Source: Galeopsis tetrahit (lineage: Eukaryota > Streptophyta > Magnoliopsida > Lamiales > Lamiaceae). From it: DNA of 64,000 nt. The position numbers and the translations under genes are program-made. The notes under the pieces are model-generated. The model worked only from the letters and a program-made list of their open reading frames with translations, did no database searches and was not told the DNA's origin. Positions 11,954 to 22,872 of the stretch are shown here, piece after piece. The stretch is taken from NCBI GenBank assembly GCA_963675135.1, contig OY776119.1, forward strand, positions 42,097,198 through 42,161,197. The letters run 5' to 3'. How positions within the stretch are numbered: position 1 is the first letter of the stretch; each line of letters begins with the position of its first letter.

Positions 11954-12432
11954 TCTCTTGGCATGAGCACTATCTGAAAAAATCTGATGGATGTTGTCAC
12001 AAATGCGGCAGCATTTGGGACAACATCATGGGTTGTAAAAATTTTATAAGCTGAATCTATCTCTTACTTAGTTAAATAATTCCTATGTAAAATATCTACG
12101 AATCTAAGAACCTTGAAGTGCAAAAATAAACATGTCTCACACCTCTCAAATGCATAAAAAATGAGAATGTTATTAGCATACTACAAGATGTACCAAATCA
12201 CTGAGTAATTATGGAGCACGGAGTTCACTACTACGATTCCTTCTTTTCAAAAGGTGATATTTGGTAAAAACATCAATATATTTGTAATCCATTAAGTAAG
12301 TATGGGGCACGGAGTTCGCTACTACGATGTACTCTACAGGAACAATGGATCAATACAAATTAGATGCTATAACACAAAAAGAAAAATATGGTGCAACACA
12401 AATGAAGCAAATTCATGTAAAAACCCTGTTGA
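11954..12432 (+). other. Copia-1 pol-env spacer, left part
   Basis: Noncoding sequence after the pol stop. It contains a ~26-bp direct repeat, GCACGGAGTTC followed by CTACTACGAT, at 12211-12236 and 12302-12327, 91 bp apart. Sireviruses commonly have long spacers here. No gene is seen. Confidence 0.6.
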
Positions 12433-12589
12433 CACTACAAGAAATTGGGGGAATAGCGACGAAAATATTTCGACAAATCTAAATTTCATCGCTAAAATCA
12501 ATTTTTAGCAACGAAATATAAATTTTCGCTGTTAAATTGTTAGATTTAATATTTGCAACAAAATATATATATTTTATCGCTATATTAGC

Positions 12590-13720
12590 AACAAATTGTT
12601 TCATTTTGTTGTTAATAATCAAAACAACAATGAAAATTATATTTCGTCGCTAATATTTTGCGATGAAATAGAAATTTTCGTGGCTAATTTCTTGAAATTA
12701 TTGTTTTACAACAAAATGTATATATTTCATCGCTATATTAGCAACAATTTGCTACATTTTGTTGTTAATAATCAGAAAAACTATGAAAATTATATTTCGT
12801 TGCTAATATTTTGTGATGAAATATAAATTTTCGTGGCTAATTTTTATAAATTAATTTTTGCAACAAAATTTATATATTTCATCCATATATTAACAGCAAA
12901 TTGCTTCATTTTGTTGTTAATAACAAAAAAAAAATGAAAATTATATTTCTTTGCTAATATTTTGCGATGAAATAGAATTTTTTGTGGCTAATTTCTTGAA
13001 ATTAATTTTTGCAATAAAATTTATATATTTCATCACTTTATTAGCAACAAACTGCATCATTTTGTTGTTAATAATCAGAGCAATAATGACAATTATATTT
13101 TCTTGCTAATATTTTGCGATGAAATTGAAAATTTTGTGGCTAATTTCTTGAAATTAATTTTTGCAACAAAATTTATATATTTCATTGCTATATTAGCAAC
13201 AAATTGCTTCATTTTGTTGTTAATAATCAGAACAACAATGAAAATTATATTTCGTCACTAAAATTTTACGATGAAACAGAAATTTTTGTGGCTAATTTAT
13301 TGAAATTAATTTTTGCGATGAAATTAAAATATTTCATCGCTATACTAGCAACTTATTGCTGCATTTTGTTGTTAATAATCAGAACGACAATGAAAATTAT
13401 ATTTTGTCGCTAATATTTTGCGATGAAATATAATTTTTTGTGGCTAATTTATTGAAATTACTTTTTGCGATGAAATAAAAATATTTCATCGCTAAACTAG
13501 CAACAAATTCTTTTATTTTGTTGTTAAGAATTAGGACAACAATGAAAATTATATTTAGTCGCTATTATTTTGCGATGAAATATATTTTTTGTGGCTAATT
13601 TCTTGGAATTAATATTTGCAACAAAATTAAAATATTTTATCGCTACACTTTTATCAAATTATTTTATTTTGTTGTTAATAATAAGAACAACAATGATAAT
13701 TATATTTTGTGGCTAATATT
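12590..13720. repeat. 152-bp tandem array inside CACTA-B
   Basis: The landmark ATTTTGTTGTTAATAAT recurs at 12603, 12756, 12908, 13059, 13211, 13363, 13515 and 13666, giving steps of 151-153 bp and about eight units (the last two landmarks are slightly altered). Each unit also contains ATTTTGCGATGAAAT and a copy of TTTCATCGCTATATTAGCAAC, so the array is built from the element's own subterminal motifs. The composition is very AT-rich and no frame is conserved. Confidence 0.93.
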
Positions 13721-13986
13721 AAATCAAGAAAATCGATTTATATAATTAAATGTTTAATAATTCTCCAAATTTTATGTCTTATAAATTAGTATGAATGTTT
13801 ATAAAAATATTTATAAATATGATGATGCAAATGAAGATGGACATAATTAAAGATCGGAGAATGAAGATTGGCTGTAATATTTATTATTTTTTTTAAATTG
13901 TTAAAGTAACATTTATTAAATGAGTAAAAATAACTAAATTAGTAACAATTGAATACCTATATAATTAATATTAAAAACTGAACCAA

Positions 13987-14064
13987 AGAGCTGTCTGCCG
14001 GAATGGTAGGCGCCCAGCTATATATGGGCGCCCATCCACCCGGGATCAATTCCCACTAAAACCA
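13987..14064 (+). other. tRNA-like segment in CACTA-B
   Basis: A plus-strand stretch with an A-box-like GGAATGGTAGGCGC near 14000 and a B-box/T-arm-like GGGATCAATTCCC (14042-14054), about 45 bp apart, ending in ACCA. No full acceptor or anticodon stem closes, so this is not a tRNA gene. It resembles the tRNA-derived heads of SINEs. Similar segments followed by G-rich DNA occur in CACTA-1 (32727) and CACTA-2 (58943). Confidence 0.5.
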
Positions 14065-14085
14065 AATAAAATATTTATTTAAATA

Positions 14086-14290
14086 AAATGGGGGAGGGGG
14101 TATGTGGGTGCGGGTCGGGTTGGGTTGGGTTGGGTCCGTTGGGGCAGGGCGGGTGTGGGGTTGGGGCGGGGCGAGTGTTGGTGCGGGTCGACTGTAGAAG
14201 TGGGTTTAGAGAACGATTGAATTGGTTCGGTTGGGGCGGGTCGGGTGTGGGTGCGGGTTGGGTTGGTCGAGTACGGAAGTGGGTTTAGAG
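14086..14290 (+). repeat. G-rich low-complexity tract in CACTA-B
   Basis: The plus strand is rich in GGGTTGGGTT, GGGTCGGG and GGGGCGGG runs, in sharp contrast to the AT-rich surroundings. Many closely spaced G3 runs could form G-quadruplexes. Two halves share the phrase GTGGGTTTAGAGAA near 14200 and 14280, so the tract is an internal duplication. Open frames over it are by-products of the base bias. Confidence 0.75.
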
Positions 14291-14751
14291 AATGATTCGT
14301 AAATTGGATATCACAGCCAAATATTAGCAACAAAAATTCTAATATTTTTATCGCTAATGTGAGTTAGCGATGAAATAATTTTGTCGCGGGATTTGTTGCT
14401 ATTAACCCGTCGCTAACGTGTTTGCAACAAATGTTTGATTTTCCTCGCAAACATTTTGTGATGAAACTCATATTTTCGTCGCTAACATTTTGCGATGAAA
14501 CTTATATTTTCGTCGCTAATATTTTGCGATTAAACTCAAATTTTCGTCGCTAATATTTTGCAATGAAACTCAAATTTTCATTGCAAACATTTGCGACAAA
14601 ATTAATTTTTTTTGTCGCAAACACGTTAGCGACGGGCGTATAGCAACAAATCTTGCGACAAAATTATTTCATCGCTAACTCATGTTAGCGACGAAAATAT
14701 TAGAATTAGCGACAAATTTTTTCGCGGCTAAATTGTAGTTTTCTTGTAGTG

Positions 14752-15201
14752 TGAGGTGTTTGTAACAGTTTTGAGCATAACATTGCCTGATTCGAATTTA
14801 TTTTTATTAGTTGAAATTATTTAATTATTAATTGGGATTTATTTCATTTTATTTAATTACTGACCCACATTTTTTATTTTTCAGATTATGCAATTTTAAT
14901 TATTCTGGAGCTTCTTAATTATCTAATTTAATTTAATTAAATTTCCCCACTAATTACCCATGATCTACATTGTGGCTAATTATGTGGAGCATGATCGAAA
15001 AACTTCTGGATTATTTTCTTTACTCTCCAACTACATAATTCCCTCTATAAATATCACTCATAAGATTAAATTCTAATGTTAATCGTGATTTTTTGATCTT
15101 GTTGAGTACTAAGTTTTGTAGAATTGTTTATTGGCCGTGTATCTCTCAAAGTTTGCGTATACACTCCTCGAACCTACCTTGAAATTCCAACCGTCCCTTA
15201 A
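14752..15201 (+). other. Copia-1 pol-env spacer, right part
   Basis: AT-rich noncoding sequence between CACTA-B and the env-like ORF. A plausible TATA-like CTATAAATA lies near 15043. No gene is seen. Confidence 0.5.
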
Positions 15202-17501
15202 ATGGCTGGAAACCAACCTCAATCCCACTCACAATCTCACTCTGATTCGAAGAACTCATCCCACTCTCGCACAAACCCTCTCGAAATCCTTGCTTCCATG
15301 GCTTCTCAGAAATCAACCTCGTCAAATGCTGACTCAAATGTTTCTGCAACACCATCAACAACCGCTCCCATTCCTCAAACTGCTCCTCAAACCGTTCCAC
15401 CGACAACCAACATCCCACAAGATTCGACCGTTAAACAGTTTACTAGGGCTGTCGAAGAGGTGTCTGAGACTCTTCGAACTAGTGGTCATTTGCTCGTGAT
15501 GACATTTGGAGATATCACTGTGGATATCTCAAGCTATTTGGCTGATCAAACCGGCTGTTCACTGTGGATATCCCAAATGGCTCCTGCTTCAAAAAGCCCC
15601 AAATCACCTACTGTTCACGACCCGCAAGCTGAAAATGTGGAGGTTGCTGCTGAAGAAGAAGCTACTGCTACTTCCGACCCTGAAGACGTTGAAATGGAGG
15701 ATGCAAACATCTCTGAAGACGGTACAAACTCTTCACTCTCTATTTCTGATGAATCTGCTCCCATTCCGTTCAGGAAGAATGCGCAGAAAGGGAAAAGACA
15801 GAGAAGCCCTGTACAAAGAAGGAGATCATATCGAGTGTTCACTCGTGTGGATTATTCTGAATCCATGAGGAAGAAGAAGAAAGCTGGAGCTGATGTTGCT
15901 GAACCCATCCAAGTGTTCACAGACTCTGAAGAAGAAGCTCCTGTTACTGTTGAGAAACCTAAGAAAGTTGCTGAGAAATCCAAGAAGAAAGCTGTTGCTG
16001 AAGTGAAAGGAAAAGGAAAGGCTGTTGCTGATCCCAAAGGCAAAGGGAAGACCAAGATGATTACTGAAGATGAACCTGCAAAATCAGATTCCAACTCTGA
16101 TTCTGATGTGTGTTTAAGAGATATTCTGAATTCTGATCTTAAGAAAAATGTTGAGCATTTTGCTGCTGCAAAGGAAGCTGCAACAGAACCTGAAGATGAT
16201 GGCAGTGGTGATAGCTCTTCCAGTGCAGAAAGCAGCTCTAAGGAAAGCTCTGCTAAAGATTCCACATCAAGCTCTAATGACCTTGTTTCTGAAGAGGAAG
16301 GTAATTCTAATTCTCTTGAGTCTCTAGAGAATATGTTGGCTATTTATTCTAAGAGAAAACTGCTGATAGAGAAGAGAATTAATATACCTGATTTTGAAAG
16401 TAAAGGCATGATTAGTTTCTTAGAAGAAAGGAATTTGATGCATGCTGTGAATATTTCTTGACAAATTGGGCTTATGAATTTTATGATTGCATGAAAAAAA
16501 GCACTGGTAGGAGATCATCTAGGTGGTATGGGACTGTAAATTTTAGGGGGAGGGATGTACCTTTTACTCCTGAATTGATAAATAAGTTTCTGCATATTCC
16601 CAATGTTGAGGTGGATGAAGAACCTGGCATTAATGTGGTTATTGCTGCTATAACTGGTGGTAGGGTAGTTAAGTGGACTAGACAGATGCTAGCCATAGAC
16701 CTCACTTCCCTACATTTTGTGTTATAAAAACTCATTATCTACAATTGGATTCCCACTACAAATACTACCAAGATCACAAAAGACCAAGCTGTTCTTATGT
16801 ATATGATCTCTGTACTTAAGAAGTTCAATTTAGGCCTTACAATCTTCCACCATATGATGAGATTTACTGGAAAAGTTTCTGAAAAAGACAACCTACCCTA
16901 TCCTGTTCTGATTTCAAATTACTTGAGGCACCATGACTTTGTTGCCAAGAACACTGATGTGTTGAGGGGAAGAGTTCCATTACTGGCCATAGCTCCTGCC
17001 TTACTCACTGGGGATAGAGTAATTGATCTGCCTTTGACTGCTCCTGGTACTGATCATCAGCACAGGCCTTCAACTACTAAACATCAGCAAAGACCCTCAA
17101 CTTCTGATCATCAAGAATCATCCAGATCAAGACAGAGAAATGCACCCCCAAATGTTGAGAACATCCATAGCAACATTTCTGGTCATGTGTATCTTTCACA
17201 GGAATTCATCAAACTACAACTCAAACACTTGCAGAAAACTATTGATGAGCTCCAGTTCCTGAAGGATAGGTGGACCAGTATGCTTTCACCTACAACAGGG
17301 GGAGTACCACCACCATCAAACTCCAATGTGGTGATTGAAGAGTTGAATGATGATAGAGTTACAGCTACTGCTGCTGGTGATGGACCTGATGCTGCTGCAG
17401 TGACTGATGTAGTTGCACACCTTGCATCTACCTACTTTGTTGATGAAGGAGATGATGATGATGCTGCTGAGATGGAGACCTTGTATGGTGATCTCCACTG
17501 A
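15202..17501 (+). pseudogene. Copia-1 env-like ORF (broken)
   Basis: An ATG at 15202 opens 419 codons: a Ser/Thr/Pro-rich N-terminus, a central acidic and Lys-rich region with repeated KGKGKA-type stretches, and an acidic Ser-rich segment. It ends at TGA (16459-16461). The adjacent frame takes over at once with WYGTVNFRGRDVPFTPELIN, which resembles the putative plant transposon domain (Transposase_32 type) found in many plant retroelement ORFs. TAA at 16725-16727 interrupts this second frame, which then runs to 17501 with LQLKHLQKTIDELQFLKDRW, a likely coiled coil, and an acidic tail. One frameshift and one stop therefore break it. No signal peptide or clear membrane segment is seen. Its position after pol matches the env-like gene of Sireviruses; its function is unproven. 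Confidence 0.75.
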
Positions 17502-18166
17502 TGAACAGGGACAAGCTACAAGACAGGGGGAGATCTGAATTTCTTAATGGCTACTGTACAGGAACTTGATGCTGCAGCTGTTACCACAGCAATATATGCC
17601 ATTTATTCAGTTCAATCTCTGTAATTGATGTTTAAGTTTGAATTCTGATACACTTGTTATTTATTTTCTAGATGATAGGTTGTTTTTGTTTACAACTTGC
17701 TTAATTATGGTGATATTTGTTTACTGCGCCCTTGCTTAATTTGTTTACAGGTTACCATGTGTATATTGCAGGTTGTATAGTCTTTGTTTCTGTCCATTTT
17801 TTTTGTTTGTTGTGTTTATTCTTTTTGCTCTGATGTTTGTTATTTTATTTTTTGTTAGTGTCTTACTTAGATTCTAAGTTAATTCTTCCAGTTCAACTTA
17901 TGATCTTAGTAAAGTTACTTATGTTGTGAGTAAGTGTACTGTTTATGCTTATTCTATTTTGGATAAAATTGTTTTGATCCTTTGGCACGGATCATTATGA
18001 AATTATCCTTGATCTTCATTTGATTTGATACAACGATTACAACAGGTATTGTCTTGACTAGTGCTTAGCAATGATGTCAACCTCAACTAAGTACATAATA
18101 CTGAGTATGTATAGAAATATATGTGCATCAGGTGTGTTATAGTCGAAAGGTCAAAATGGGGGAGAT
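17502..18166 (+). other. Copia-1 3' noncoding region with polypurine tract
   Basis: T-rich noncoding sequence ending in the polypurine tract AAAATGGGGGAGAT (18153-18166), directly before the 3' LTR. It primes plus-strand DNA synthesis. Extra AGGGGGAG-type tracts occur upstream near 16543, 17298 and 17524. Sireviruses are known for multiple polypurine tracts in this area. Confidence 0.75.
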
Positions 18167-19019
18167 TGTAGATGTTGTTAATCCTTAAATGCCTTAACAT
18201 TATCAACAACATCTTAATTTGACCTTCCGAGATTTTTTCTAAGTCTTTTTTGAAATGCTACATTAAATGTTGATCTAAATGTTGTCGCATTTCTGGCAGG
18301 ATCTAGAAGCTTCTACAAGGATCTGGAACCTGGAAGATTCCAGAACATTGGAGAACATACTAGAGCAGCCTGGAACCATTTAGAACGACCTGGAGCATAC
18401 AAGAAGGATCTAGAAAGATCATGGAAGTTGAGCTCCTAAAAAATAGGACCTCAATGTGGACGCCTCTAGAATTCGCACCTCACATCTATAAATACCGATT
18501 GAAGGCTTCATAATTCAGTGTATTCTATTCGATCAATATCCTAGACCGAGCGTTCATCCCTGTTAGGATTTGTGGCCAATAGTTTTACATTTTAGATCAT
18601 ACGAAGTATCCCACCCGTATGGCTGTGTGTCTTGTTATCTATTGAGAGTGTAATCATAGATAGACTAGGCATTTCGACAGTGTGTAATCTTATACACTTA
18701 GATCGTTTTCAAAACTTGGCACCTGCCTCGTTTGTAGTTTCGTTTTGAAAGTTATTGTTGTAACATTTCACACAACATTTGTACTTGAAGATAAGTATTG
18801 ATTTACGCCATAAGGCAGACATAGATTTTTATTTATAAAATCTATGTTAAAATATTTCCATTGTGTCTTGTTTGTTTTTAGTGTTTCAAGTCATCCGCTG
18901 TGTATCTAAATTTATGATATTCGGTTAGAGTCAGTGTTGTGCAATTTGTCTCATCATTTAGTACAATATATTTCTACTTAAACTTAAACACTTCATACAC
19001 CCCAGCGCACACACTTTCA
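18167..19019 (+). repeat. Copia-1 3' LTR
   Basis: 853 bp, beginning TGTAGATG and ending TTTCA, followed by the target duplication GTATA (19020-19024). It is about 98% identical to the 5' LTR by eye. Confidence 0.93.
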
Positions 19020-19236
19020 GTATAGTATTTTTAAAAAGTTTTAAATTAAAAAATAATTCTATCATCAATTTAGAAAAAGTATAAACTAATGAAAATATTC
19101 AAAGAATTGATTCTCTAATCAACGTACGTATATCAATTTTGTATGAACGTTAGATTAAAAAAAGAGTCATTCAATAATTTTTAAAAGGTTCTAAATCTTT
19201 ATAAAACTACTATTAAGACTTATAAAGAAACTTGTA

Positions 19237-19654
19237 GGGTATGTTTACTTTTGGTTTTAAAAACCAGGTTTTGGATTTCAAGATCCAAAACCCGTTTTAC
19301 TTCGGGATTTAAAAACCGGTTTTCAAAATCCACTCAAAACCACCCCTATCAAAAATATTGATTTGACATAAAGTTATATTTATATAACATTACTCCAATC
19401 ATTATATTATTTCTCAACAATAATATAATAATACAATAATATAATACATTTAATCATTACACACTTAACTAATCATTATAATCTTATCAAACAATAATAT
19501 AATAATACAAATTTATTCAATCTTAAAACTTGATTTAACATAAAGTTAAATCCTTCACTATTCCAAAACAAAAAAGAAACACTCATATTACTATTCATTG
19601 GGATTTCAAAAACCCGATTTTTAAAAGCACCCAAAGCCCAAAGTAAACACCCCC
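19237..19654. mobile_element. 418-bp MITE in CACTA-1
   Basis: The ends are inverted: GGGTATGTTTACTTT on the left and AAAGTAAACACCCCC on the right. They are flanked by GTA at 19234-19236 and 19655-19657. CACTA-2 has the uninterrupted sequence GAAACTTGTATAGTATTTT near 39225-39243, which confirms the insertion. The interior contains further inverted pieces (AAACCAGG, GGATTTCAAGATCC) and no ORF. The 3-bp duplication and TIR suggest a PIF/Harbinger-type MITE, but GTA is not the classical TWA target. Confidence 0.8.
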
Positions 19655-20129
19655 GTATAGTATTTTTTTTAAAGTTTTAGATTAAAAAATAATTATATCA
19701 TCCACTTAGAAAAAGTATAAATACGTGAAGCATTGCTAATGATAGTCTCCATAGCAAATCGGAATAAGATCAATTGAGATCTAATTTATAAAAATTAATT
19801 TTATTTAATTTTACTAAATTTGTGAAAAATATATTTTAAAGAAAATTAAACCTAATTCCTATCTAATAATATGTCAATTTTTTTCCATTCTTGAAAATAT
19901 GACCGTACCTAATCCCTATTAATAATAGGTCGGTTTTTGTCCATTCTTGAAAATAAGTTTATATAATAAATATAGATATGATAATAATATTATGTTATAT
20001 ATTGTATATCTTTTATATGGAAATATATTTTATATGACAATATATATAATATAAGGACTAATGACAATAATTCATTAATTTCTTTCAATCTAAGAACGTC
20101 TGTCAATTGAAAGTGAGTCACGGCAATAA

Positions 20130-20730
20130 TAATAATAATATGGTCTCTACCATCAAGATTGACGAGGTAAGTTGTGTATTTCAAGCCTTTATTATAAATA
20201 ATATTGTCTCTACCATCAAGATTATCAATTCGCCTACTATTATCAATACTATTATCAATTCGCCTGCTTTACAATAATAATATTGTCTCTACCATCAAGA
20301 TTGACGAGGTAAGTTGGGCATCTCGTACTTTTATTATAATATACTCCCTCCGTTCGCCTATAAGTTTCCCATTTTACCATTTTTGTCCGTCCGCCTATAA
20401 GCTTCCCATATCTTACTTTTTCTCTCTATCTCTCTCCTCTCTCAATCACATCACTTGTACTATATCTATTATTTAATCACTTTTCTTAATCTTTGTGCCA
20501 AAAAGTAACGTGAAGCTTATAGGCGGACGGAGGGAGTATCAATTTACTTATCAATTCGCCTACTATTATCAATTCGCCTACTCTACAATAATAATATTGT
20601 CTCTACCATCAAGATTGACGAGGTAGGTTGTGCATCTCAAGCCTTTATTATAAATAATATTGTCTCTACCATCAAGATTGACGAGGTAAGTTGTGCATCT
20701 CAAGCCTTTATTATAATATATCAATTTACT
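20130..20730. repeat. Amplified ~62-79-bp units in CACTA-1 backbone
   Basis: GTCTCTACCATCAAGATT recurs near 20143, 20206, 20284, 20599 and 20662. Most copies are followed by GACGAGGTAAGTTG and TTATTATAA. CACTA-2 has a single copy of this unit near 39732. The array was therefore amplified in CACTA-1 after the siblings separated, and a Stowaway then inserted within it. Confidence 0.85.
20344..20536. mobile_element. Stowaway-type MITE (Tc1/mariner-like), 193 bp
   Basis: The terminal inverted repeats are CTCCCTCCGTTCGCCTATAA and its complement at the right end (TTATAGGCGGACGGAGGGAG), flanked by the dinucleotide TA. The CACTA-2 counterpart reads TTATAATATATCAATTTA without it. The CTCCCTCCGT terminus and TA target are the hallmarks of plant Stowaway MITEs. 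Confidence 0.93.
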
Positions 20731-20809
20731 TATCAATTAGCCTACTATTATCAATTCGCCGACTATAAATTTAAATTATTTGTAACACTATAAATTACAA
20801 TTGATCCAT

Positions 20810-21620
20810 TTAAAATATGGATCTTAAAAGTGGGTTAATATATATATTTCGAAAGTATGCCATGTCTACTAGCATGTGTTAACTTTGTTAAATTTTAATC
20901 AACTGAAGGGGGATCGATTCCCTTCAACAACAATTTTATTTATTTTTCTCTAATTACATCCGAGTTTGCATCAAAAATCCTAGATATCCGGGATATTCGA
21001 CCGAACAACAAAAGAAATGTATATTTTTTTCTAATTACATCTGAGTTTGCATCAAGAATCCAATAAAAATCGTGTGTACTCCGGTTATATAGGATAAACG
21101 CATAATTTAATAAAAATCGTGTGTAATTGAGTCCAGTTACTGCTATATAGGTGCTATATAGGATAAACGCATAATTTAATAAACATCGTTACAGCTCACA
21201 TGTTCGAAACCCAATTTTTGAAATTTAATTTAATTTTAGCACCTAATAAAAGTGCAAATTTTAAATAATAAAATTTGTAAAATTATTAACAATATTTTAA
21301 AAAAATATTAGCAAAATATTAAATGTAATTTAATTAATTTATTTGAATTTATAAAGTAAGATCGACTTTTGCAATTGAAATTATTCAATAACAATTTTTT
21401 ATATATATATTTTTAAAGTTACAAATTAATCAATTAATTATATATGTTAAACTAATATAATAAAATAAAGTGTCTAAACTATGCATAGTTCTTAGTATTT
21501 TACAGCTTATTGACGGCGATGAGTAATTACAATTTTTAGAAATTAATAAAAAAATTACATTTATAAATTTAAAAGTTACAATTTGAATACATGTAAAAGA
21601 AATAAATTAATATACATATA
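20810..21620. other. CACTA-1 backbone between Copia-1 and Gypsy-1
   Basis: AT-rich element sequence without a gene. The part at about 21230-21620 aligns with CACTA-2 at about 58605-58920. B-box-like GTTCGAAACCC (about 21203) and GGGATCGATTCCC (about 20911) occur here. They resemble tRNA T-arms without the rest of a tRNA. Confidence 0.7.
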
Positions 21621-22348
21621 TGATGTGCCAAAAATTGCACGAGAGGATTGAATATCCTCCGAGTTGGATAGGTGATTTCCCGAACGCGTAGGAGCAGCCC
21701 CAATATGCTGCTTCTGATAGAATCCTGGAGAACCTGCAAAGAACACGCCGGAGGGGGGTCCGGCGCGGACACTCCAATGCCTAAGTCAGTAGAAGGCTTC
21801 TCAGTATATCACAAGGATCTCGAGATCCTTGGTTTATCAAATCAGGTTCTCTAATAATATCAAGAATACGTTTGGTATGAAGTATATTAAGTTTAGTAAA
21901 AAGTAAGAGAGTCTAACCTCAAAACATCCTTTTAATTACCTCTTTATAGGAAATTCGCCTCAAAGGGAAGTTATGGCTTCCTTCCATTTCGGAGGTACTC
22001 CTTGGACCCGGCTCAGCTATGTTGACAAAGTCACCCTCTCCCTTTCTCTCCTGAAGAACCGGGATCATCCCCCTTTAGTGGGTCTCATCTCCTAAGATAA
22101 TGGAGGAACAAGTCTTCCTTCAATCACTCCTGGACTGATTCGTGAGGGTTCTCCTATAATCTCGACTTGCCAACTCATACCAAGACTGAGTCTTTCTGTC
22201 GTTTCTCTCCGGGCAGAGCTCCCTCCGGAAGGACCTCCAGAAGAGACTTTGTATCCAAAACATATTCTTTAATCCCATATCTCCTTCTTTACCTTATCCT
22301 CAATACACGTGTCGACTTCTCATTTGATGACATTTTTAGGCCGCATCA
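21621..22348 (-). repeat. Gypsy-1 3' LTR
   Basis: 728 bp. It differs from the other LTR by about 18 substitutions and one G in a G-run, counted by eye (about 2.4%). On the plus strand it runs from TGATGTGCC to GGCCGCATCA. Confidence 0.95.
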
Positions 22349-22362
22349 TCTACTCCCCCCAA
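22349..22362 (-). promoter_or_regulatory. Gypsy-1 polypurine tract
   Basis: Read on the minus strand, TTGGGGGGAGTAGA directly precedes the 3' LTR. It is the primer for plus-strand DNA synthesis. Confidence 0.85.
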
Positions 22363-22872
22363 CTCTCGTAAAAGGGGTATATCTTTTGTGAGAGTAGAAG
22401 CTTCAAGCGAGTTTAGCACGGATACATTTATGGAGAGACATGTGTGATTCTAACTCCGGAGAGAAATTTCGAAAATATTTCCTTCCACAAATTCTCCCGC
22501 CTCCAGCTCAGAAGACGTTTCGACTTCCGTGCCCGGGTCCTACGCAGTCGCCTTTTTCTCTCTCTGACTATTTTCCCGAGGAAAACCTCGATTTCCCCCT
22601 TTTCCCATTTACTTCACGCAACCTTTTATTCTCTTTTCTCCTTTTTCGAATTTCCCTTTCTCAAGAATCCCTTTTGCATTGTTCATTGCTCTTCTCAGGC
22701 GTTCTCCGTCCCGAGTTTACCATCGTCGGTCGCCTTACCTGCCCTCGTAATTCTCTCTTCCAGGTAACCTAGCTATCCTCTCTCTTTTATTATCACTATT
22801 TAGTCAAAGTCTTGTCCGTTCTCCCCGCCTGAGGTTCTTAGTCAAAACCCTTCTGAGTCTACTCCACTTCTA
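22363..22872 (+). other. Leader of the antisense gene in Gypsy-1
   Basis: A pyrimidine-rich stretch between the 3' LTR and the first ATG of the antisense ORF. Overlapping open frames at 22440-22772 are low-complexity by-products of C/T-rich DNA. It probably contains the promoter and 5' leader of the antisense transcript, which I infer from position alone. Confidence 0.45.

Larger units (their letters stand above)
12433..14751. mobile_element. CACTA-B, nonautonomous CACTA element in Copia-1
   Basis: The element starts CACTACAAGAAATTG and ends TTTTCTTGTAGTG. It is flanked by TGA at 12430-12432 and 14752-14754. Subterminal sequence is dominated by short motifs such as GCGACGAAA and TTTCGTCGCTAA in both orientations, a family distinct from CACTA-1. 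The interior holds a tandem array of 152-bp units, a tRNA-like segment and a G-rich tract. There is no transposase. At 2,319 bp it is a deletion-type or MITE-like derivative, inserted in the noncoding spacer between Copia-1 pol and env. Confidence 0.93.
6163..19019 (+). mobile_element. Copia-1, Sirevirus-type LTR retrotransposon
   Basis: The boundaries are two 853-bp LTRs with TG...CA ends, flanked by the 5-bp duplication GTATA (6158-6162 and 19020-19024). CACTA-2 shows the matching empty site near 38995-39005. Order along the plus strand: LTR, Met-tRNA primer site, gag, protease, integrase, RT, RNase H, a long spacer, an env-like ORF, polypurine tract, LTR. Integrase preceding RT defines Ty1/Copia, and the env-like ORF after pol points to the Sirevirus (SIRE/Maximus) lineage. 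CACTA-B is inserted in the spacer, so the native length is about 10.5 kb. Several stops and frameshifts make it inactive as it stands. Confidence 0.95.

Noticed and set aside
12590..13720. CRISPR-like repeat-spacer array
   Set aside because: Units are contiguous ~152-bp tandem repeats without unique spacers, in a plant transposon.
14088..14333. Glycine-rich and Pro/Thr-rich frames over the G-rich tract of CACTA-B
   Set aside because: Artefacts of GGG/CCC repeats, with no start context or conserved frame in the sibling tracts.
15131..15868. Open frames overlapping the Copia-1 env-like ORF in other frames
   Set aside because: They follow from Ser/Glu/Lys-biased codon composition of the main frame and have no motif of their own.
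22440..22772. Two overlapping plus-strand open frames before the antisense ORF
   Set aside because: The sequence is a C/T-rich tract, the residues are low-complexity Phe/Leu/Ser/Pro, and both frames are open only because of base bias.
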